Shown here piece after piece: positions 58,327 through 64,000 of a stretch of DNA of 64,000 nt (within the stretch, counting starts at the first letter, position 1; every line of letters starts with the position of its first letter). Position numbers and translations under genes: made by a program. The notes below the pieces were generated by a model. It did no database searches, was not told the origin of the DNA, and saw nothing but the letters and a program-made list of their open reading frames with translations. This DNA comes from Glandiceps talaboti (Eukaryota > Hemichordata > Enteropneusta > Spengelidae), in NCBI RefSeq assembly GCF_964340395.1, contig NC_135571.1, positions 4,790,453 to 4,854,452 of the forward strand. Direction: 5' to 3'.

Positions 58327-58334
58327 TATAAAAG
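58327..58334 (+). promoter_or_regulatory. Candidate TATA box of the tryptophan hydroxylase gene
   Basis: TATAAAAG 231 bp upstream of the proposed ATG at 58558, which would give a 5' UTR of about 200 nt with no intervening intron. Confidence 0.45.
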
Positions 58335-58557
58335 TAACATCGACAGGCTAGTCTTAGTGAGTGTTCCACTTGTTGCAAACAGGACCTACGTTTTGTTTCA
58401 GTAACGTAAAGGAAAAGCGAAAACTTGCATTCAACATTCTCATCTCAACAACAGTGCTGATTCAATATATGTTCGATATCGTTCTTTCGTGGAATACATA
58501 GACATTTTCTGACAGATCCGATTTTATCGTCCCCGTCTTTGAAGTTGAGCAACCAAT

Positions 58558-60196
58558 ATGAACGAGAAACTGGTGAGTTTGATATCAATATTTTATACAA
58601 TGTTATGTAATACTGAGTCAGTTTAAGTTTAGAAAAATAGAATTATTGATAATGATATTCTTCTTTTGATATCGTATTTCGTTTGAACCCCTTGTTTCTG
58701 TTATTTCTGTCCGTGTACCTCTGAATGCCCTAAGAATATTTAAATTTCTACGCCAAAATATTAGATTACTATAAAAATCGAGGGAGGAGAAATAATACAG
58801 TAAGGGGAAAAAATATTACTACAGAGAAAAACATGGAATGCATGAAGTTAAGACTGGGTGGCTACCTTAGAAAGTGGCTCATTAGTTTAGTACCAAATAT
58901 AATGATGTAACATGCACAAGATATGTAATATTCTGCTTGTAAAGAAAAGTATGAAACTTTATCCGTTTCTCGACAGTTTCTTAAATTATTGAATGACTTT
59001 GGATAATTTATAATACCTTTGACCTTGTTTCAAGCTTCTCATGTCTCCCTGAATCATTATTTTTTGTTCTCCTCATATTTGTGGTGAAGAGGGGCGTTGA
59101 CTGTATTTATTACTAAATTGTTAACTGAGTTCGTTTTTTTTCTTAAACCAAACGTTCACCCAATCGCATCAGTAAACTCATTCTCTGAAAGATTTCACCG
59201 GCATGATAATTTGAGTGTTCGTTACGTAATTTCCGGGTAACATACTAAGGTGGTACTTTGTGTCACATTTTAAAGTCTTTTGTAATATTCTTGAGAACGG
59301 GTTTTCAAAGCAACAGGTGGTTCTTGTTCACGAAGATCAACCAACATGTACCGCCATCATTAAACCCGCCAAAACCATTCGACAAAAAATTATAGTTCTG
59401 TGAATTTTGTCAAAATTTCGATTTCATTTTAATGTACAATCGTAGAAATAAACTAAAAAAAATAAGTGATATCAAAACCATGGCACAGAAATATGAACTA
59501 TGACTTTTCTATGCGTTTTTTTTGTTCGAATGACCAACAATGGATGTGGGAGTGATATACAATAGAACGCTTTCTGAATATTAATAACTTCCAGTTTGTC
59601 CAATTCCATTCACCAAATCAAATTTCCTCCAAAGAGCTACTCTGGCTCCGTGACGTCATACAGAGAATGAGGATTTACTGGGAAAATATATGCAAAGGAA
59701 ATGGTGTTAAAGAACCTTTCATCGTTGAAGCCGGAGTTTTAAGAATTTTTAAATGTATCGTTGCCTAGATACAATTTCCGACAGTGACGTTTAAAGTCTG
59801 ATCACCATGGAAACATATAGGTCCCTAATTTTTTTAATTACCGCTTGGATATCTTGGTTCTTTTGTCCGTGTATGTGTCCCGCTAATGCCAACGACTGAA
59901 TAAAATACTCTGTTCTATATAGTTCATTAAAACGGAACAGTGAAACTAGCAAAAAAATAATATACTTAACAAAAAAAAAAGTTACCACCTTACTATGAAT
60001 TAAATATCTAAATTAACCTGACATTTGCATCAACCATTTTAGCATCAAAACGAATTTTGGAAAGTCTATTTTTAGCATTTTCTATTAGAATCATTGAAAC
60101 GTTCTTATTTTTACATAATAAGAAGCAGTAATATAAACAAATCTAGGTACGTAAAATAAACTTCTTAGTAGAGTAGCCATGTAGACACATTGCCCC

Positions 60197-60227
<31 letters not shown>

Positions 60228-61437
60228 AGTCAGTCTGTCTGTCTGTCTCTGTCTGTCTGTCTAACTGTCTGTCTGTCTGTCTGTCTGTCTGTCCGCCCGC
60301 CCACCCGCCCGCCAAAATCATTATTGTGGCACAATATTATTTCTGTATTACTTCAATATATTGATAACATAATTTAACAGCATAGGCTTTCAATAATTAA
60401 ATATTGTTTTTACCTTGACTTTTTCTGCAGAATTTGCAATAATGTATTTTTGCACTGTTTATAGCTTAATTTGTACTTATTCAAAAGGGGTTCTACTGGT
60501 TATCATATCCTGACCTCCTTACCTTGACATGTAATTTCTTCTCTTCAAGACTGTTATTATGTATGGTTGACGAAACTTTAAAATAAATTGATAACTTATT
60601 CAAACCATATATGGGAATCTAAACTTTCTAGATGTTCCTTGACCTGTATCATTGTTGTCTGATGTTACCATGGCAACAGAGGCCACAATAATAACTGGCG
60701 TGTGACAATCAATTGAAGCTCGTATTAAATCTTTACAATGAAGTCAAATCTCCCAAATTGTATTACATTGCATGCTAGCCATGGCCGATGACAACTTATA
60801 ACACATTATTCTCATATAGACATCTGTGATTGGCTTAGATCGTATCACATGGTATGGATTATTGACCAATAGTGACCTCAATTTACATTTAGAGGACACT
60901 AGTCGCGTTCTATATTCCATATTGCAATATTTATGTAGTACGAAATTACTTACTTATGTGCCTGAAATCTTATGTATTATAAAAGATTTATTATCTGGCC
61001 ATGTTCGTACATTAGTAAACGTCATTATATCCCTCGTGCGGTTAGGCAGAAACTATTAGAATTGTTACACAACAGCCCTCGGGTTCATAGACGTCTACTC
61101 CGTGTTGTGCCCTTATGTCCCGGCCTTATGTTCAGCTAATACGTCCTTTATCGGAGCAGCTAGATGTGCTGTCGGTGTCGTTCAGTCCTGGCTAGTTTGT
61201 TTTGCAACATTGCTAATTTAGAATTATTTGAACATTCTTTTTATGTATGTATATGTTTAACATTGAAACGTATACCTCTTTCATTGTTTATACTTATTCA
61301 CGTCTAAACTACTATGTAGTAACTTAAAGATCTTTCATGTGGTATTTCGATGATATGCAACGGCACCAAGAACAAACAATTTCAAGTACAGTTTTCTTTT
61401 ATGCCATTTCCCCTTTGAGACACATAGCTGTGCCATA

Positions 61438-61481
<44 letters not shown>

Positions 61482-62895
61482 TACATACACATACATCCAT
61501 CCATCCATACATACATACATACAAATGTACATACATACATACATACATACATACGTACGTACGTACGTACGTACATACATACATACATACATACATACAT
61601 ACGTACGTACGTACGTACGTACGTACGTACATACATACATACATACATACATACATACATACATACATACATACACACAACTACAGTAACGTAGATATTT
61701 ACACTACTTATTTCGAGTACTCTGAGATAACCACAAGAGCACCAATCTCATCAACTATAATACTGCAATCTCGTTATTCCCCTGCATCTATTCTGGTACA
61801 GCGATGGTATGGAAAATCAACAATTACATTATGCCTTATTTTCTGTAAATCTTCCACTATGGACGAGAATATAATCATATGTATTTCTCATCCCGGGTAT
61901 TCTTTACAATCATATCAACGTGAACATTCGTCAGTCTAACGCCTTTGTACATTCATACTTTCAGAGACACAGTCGTAACTTGGTGATAAGTCGAAGAGAT
62001 TCCTTCAACGACTACGTTTCTCATTCGACAATTCCCGTCGTGTTCTCACTGAAAAATGAAGTTGGTGGACTGGCAAGGGCGCTCAGCGTCTTCAAGGTAC
62101 ATTTTGTCATGCATCATCATTAAATGGGTACTAAGTCATCATTAAAGTGGTACTACGTCATCACTAAAGTAGTACTACGTCATCAATAAAGTTGGTTTAG
62201 TTTAGTTTTTATTAACTTTTAATTACACATACATTTTTTTTCGAATGTTGTCGTTGGTCACTCATTAATTTCACCCCTATATATATATTAATTGAAATCT
62301 ACATAATAAATACTTTTAATAACTTGTGTTTACTTATGATAAAAACTGATTACTCGTGTTTACCCAGTTTGTCGACAATCATTTCCGCCAATTAGCATAA
62401 CAAACTTTCTCCATACTTTTAAACTTATTTCACATTACCAAGTTGAAAAACACAGAAAAATTGTTGTATAAATCCAAAATAAATGCCCATTTTGTCATCT
62501 ATATTGTATAAGGTACATGTATAATTACATCATCATATTTACACCACCTTTACACAATGTATGTAAATATGTCTAGCAACAACACCACACCCATAGCAAC
62601 AGCCAAATGATCACTTATATTGAAAAAATAACAATGTACATAACTATTGAGTATCCTTTTTCTCGTGTCTTTCAGGAGAACCATGTTAATGTTGTTCACA
62701 TAGAATCGCGTAAGAATCGCCGACGAGACTCTGAGTACGAGATTTACGTGGATACCGATTGTACTGATGGACATATTCAGGATCTGATGTCACTTCTAAA
62801 TAATCACGTTGACGTCATAAACACTTTTGATTCTGATGAGGAGGCTGAGGGCGCTTTAGCTGAAGGTAAAACATTTTACTGGACTTGACTGTGTA

Positions 62896-62944
<49 letters not shown>

Positions 62945-63447
62945 TTATTTGTTTGTCTGACAGTATGGGAAACAGACAGGCAAAAGAAGGTGACCGACCA
63001 GAGGCTTAGTAAAATTTTAATTCTGAAATGTAGGACTTATTGATTAACTACTCAATTAAACGATTGGGCAGACAGACATATGGATGGATAAATGGATGGA
63101 TGGATGGATGAATGACTGGATGGATGGATGGATGGATGAATAAATAAATGACTGACTGACTGACTGGATGGATGGATGGATGGATAAATGAATGACTGGA
63201 TGGATGGATGGATGGATGGATGGATGAATGAATGAATGACTGGATGGATGGATGGATGGATGGATGAATAAATAAACGAATGACTGGATGGATGGATGGA
63301 TGGATGGATGGATAAATGAATGACTGGATGGATGGATGGATGGATGGATGGATAAATGGATGGATGGATGGATGGATGAATGAATGAATGAATGAATGAA
63401 TGAATGAATGAATGAATGACGAATAAATAGATGAAAAAACAGAGTGA

Positions 63448-63486
<39 letters not shown>

Positions 63487-63801
63487 TAATCAATCAATAA
63501 ATCAATTAAACAACCAACTAACCAACCAACCACCCAACATTAAATATATCAAAAATGACAAAATATAAGCTTATGATAGTGTGCATTATATGAGCGAATG
63601 AAAGCATGAATGGACCATATGCAATATGAATATACTACTCATAAATTATCGAAAAACAACCTATTAATACGTCATGCATCTTTAATTTGTTTTTCAGTTA
63701 TTTTAAGTGAAATACCATGGTTTCCTCACAAGATATCTGACTTGGACAAATGTGCAAATCGAGTATTACACTATGGCTCAGATCTCGATGCCGACCATCC
63801 G
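58558..63801 (+). CDS. TPH: Tryptophan hydroxylase, N-terminal four exons (partial, continues past the window)
   Basis: Exons 58558-58572 (MNEKL), 61965-62096, 62676-62865 and 63698-63801 join in phase to 147 residues; the next exon lies beyond 64000. The enzyme is the iron- and tetrahydrobiopterin-dependent first and rate-limiting step of serotonin synthesis. [15 protein letters not shown] and [16 protein letters not shown] form the regulatory ACT-like domain (about residues 28-100), followed by [18 protein letters not shown] and [10 protein letters not shown] at the entry to the catalytic domain. HIESRK...RR.SE.EI and [13 protein letters not shown] favour TPH over phenylalanine hydroxylase. 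The N-terminus has RRDS (S18), a basophilic-kinase site like the regulatory serine of vertebrate TPHs. The five-codon first exon is less certain than the rest; it is supported by phase, GTGAGT and the TATA box. Confidence 0.9.
60199..60303. repeat. (TCTG)n microsatellite ending in CCGCCCGCC
   Basis: TCTG repeats with a short CG-rich tail (CCGCCCGCCCACCCGCCCGC). Confidence 0.95.
61020..61139 (+). pseudogene. Remnant resembling a retroelement integrase zinc-finger region
   Basis: The frame reads [18 protein letters not shown] then RVH and ends at TAA. This resembles the H2C2 region of Ty3/gypsy-type integrases, where P..LR.K.L.LLH is followed by GH. The second half is lost by frameshift (CPGLM and a later CCRC in another frame). 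No LTRs were seen. This is recognition from memory of the pattern only. Confidence 0.35.
61439..61679. repeat. (CA)n, (CATA)n and (CGTA)n microsatellite
   Basis: Two CGTACGTACGTA blocks embedded in CATA repeats. Confidence 0.96.
62894..62945. repeat. (TCTG)n microsatellite
   Basis: Starts about 28 bp after the donor of TPH exon 3. Confidence 0.95.
63075..63500. repeat. (GGAT)n/(GAAT)n higher-order array and (AATC)n tail
   Basis: GGAT runs punctuated by AATGAATGACTGGATGGATG at roughly 40-70 bp intervals, a higher-order repeat of a tetranucleotide array, then GAAT and AATC. Confidence 0.95.
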
Positions 63802-64000
63802 GTAATTATATGAATTTATTCATTAGATATGTGTCGACACAGTAATGAAAGCAAAATGAAGTTATTGCTCATAACTATCTGACGAATCAGTCTACTAACT
63901 TCCCAACTAATTGCACTTTATACATACTCAGAAAGGTCGAGGAGAAATGCCAATCCTGACCGTGAATGGTTATGCATGCCAATATTTTTTTTTCAAAAGT

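Larger units (their letters stand above)
58573..61964. other. Intron 1 of the tryptophan hydroxylase gene
   Basis: Contains a TCTG microsatellite, a decayed integrase-like fragment and a CATA/CGTA array, all listed separately; otherwise AT-rich with nothing recognised. Confidence 0.55.

Noticed and set aside
58147-58404. 85-codon frame in the TPH promoter region
   Set aside because: Overlaps the TATA box and shows no family features.

Overview
This is a window of animal nuclear DNA. The genes are split into many short exons by GT-AG introns, intergenic gaps are long and AT-rich, and microsatellites and small terminal-inverted-repeat elements are dense. The gene set is an SLC5 sodium/sugar cotransporter pair, BTBD10, a Golgi carbohydrate sulfotransferase and tryptophan hydroxylase. 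Together with vertebrate-like exon phases and recurrent CTCF-like AGAGGGCGC motifs, this suggests an invertebrate bilaterian, plausibly a marine deuterostome or lophotrochozoan. I cannot name the species from sequence alone.

Layout. 1-2136 (+): last three exons of an SGLT-type transporter, copy A. 4181-14017 (+): a complete 14-exon tandem paralogue, copy B (711 aa). 15103-21735: a satellite array with seven copies of a 51-bp-stem hairpin in units of about 957 bp. 22205-23425 (-): an intronless carbohydrate sulfotransferase (406 aa), followed by a decayed duplicate of its 5' end. 28314-39059 (-): BTBD10, nine coding exons (404 aa), with a probable 5' UTR exon near 42.6 kb. 49364-51088 (+): a single-exon 574-aa protein of unrecognised family with a segment resembling the zinc-binding core of nucleic-acid deaminases. 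58558-63801 (+): the first four coding exons of tryptophan hydroxylase, running off the window.

The genes do not form a pathway; this is an ordinary metazoan neighbourhood. The two cotransporters are a local duplication with conserved splice phases and a divergent cytoplasmic linker.

The most unusual structures are: the hairpin satellite, whose arms are long diverged inverted copies of each other; two independent cases in which a splice acceptor plus the start of its exon was triplicated in tandem, leaving decoy acceptors that lead to stops; several TIR elements including a probable PIF/Harbinger-type MITE; a tRNA-like SINE family; and the deaminase-like gene, in which the first zinc-ligand position appears to read QSE instead of HSE.

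Exon coordinates come from reading frame, GT/AG sites, phase agreement and remembered family sequences. No alignment or database search was run.
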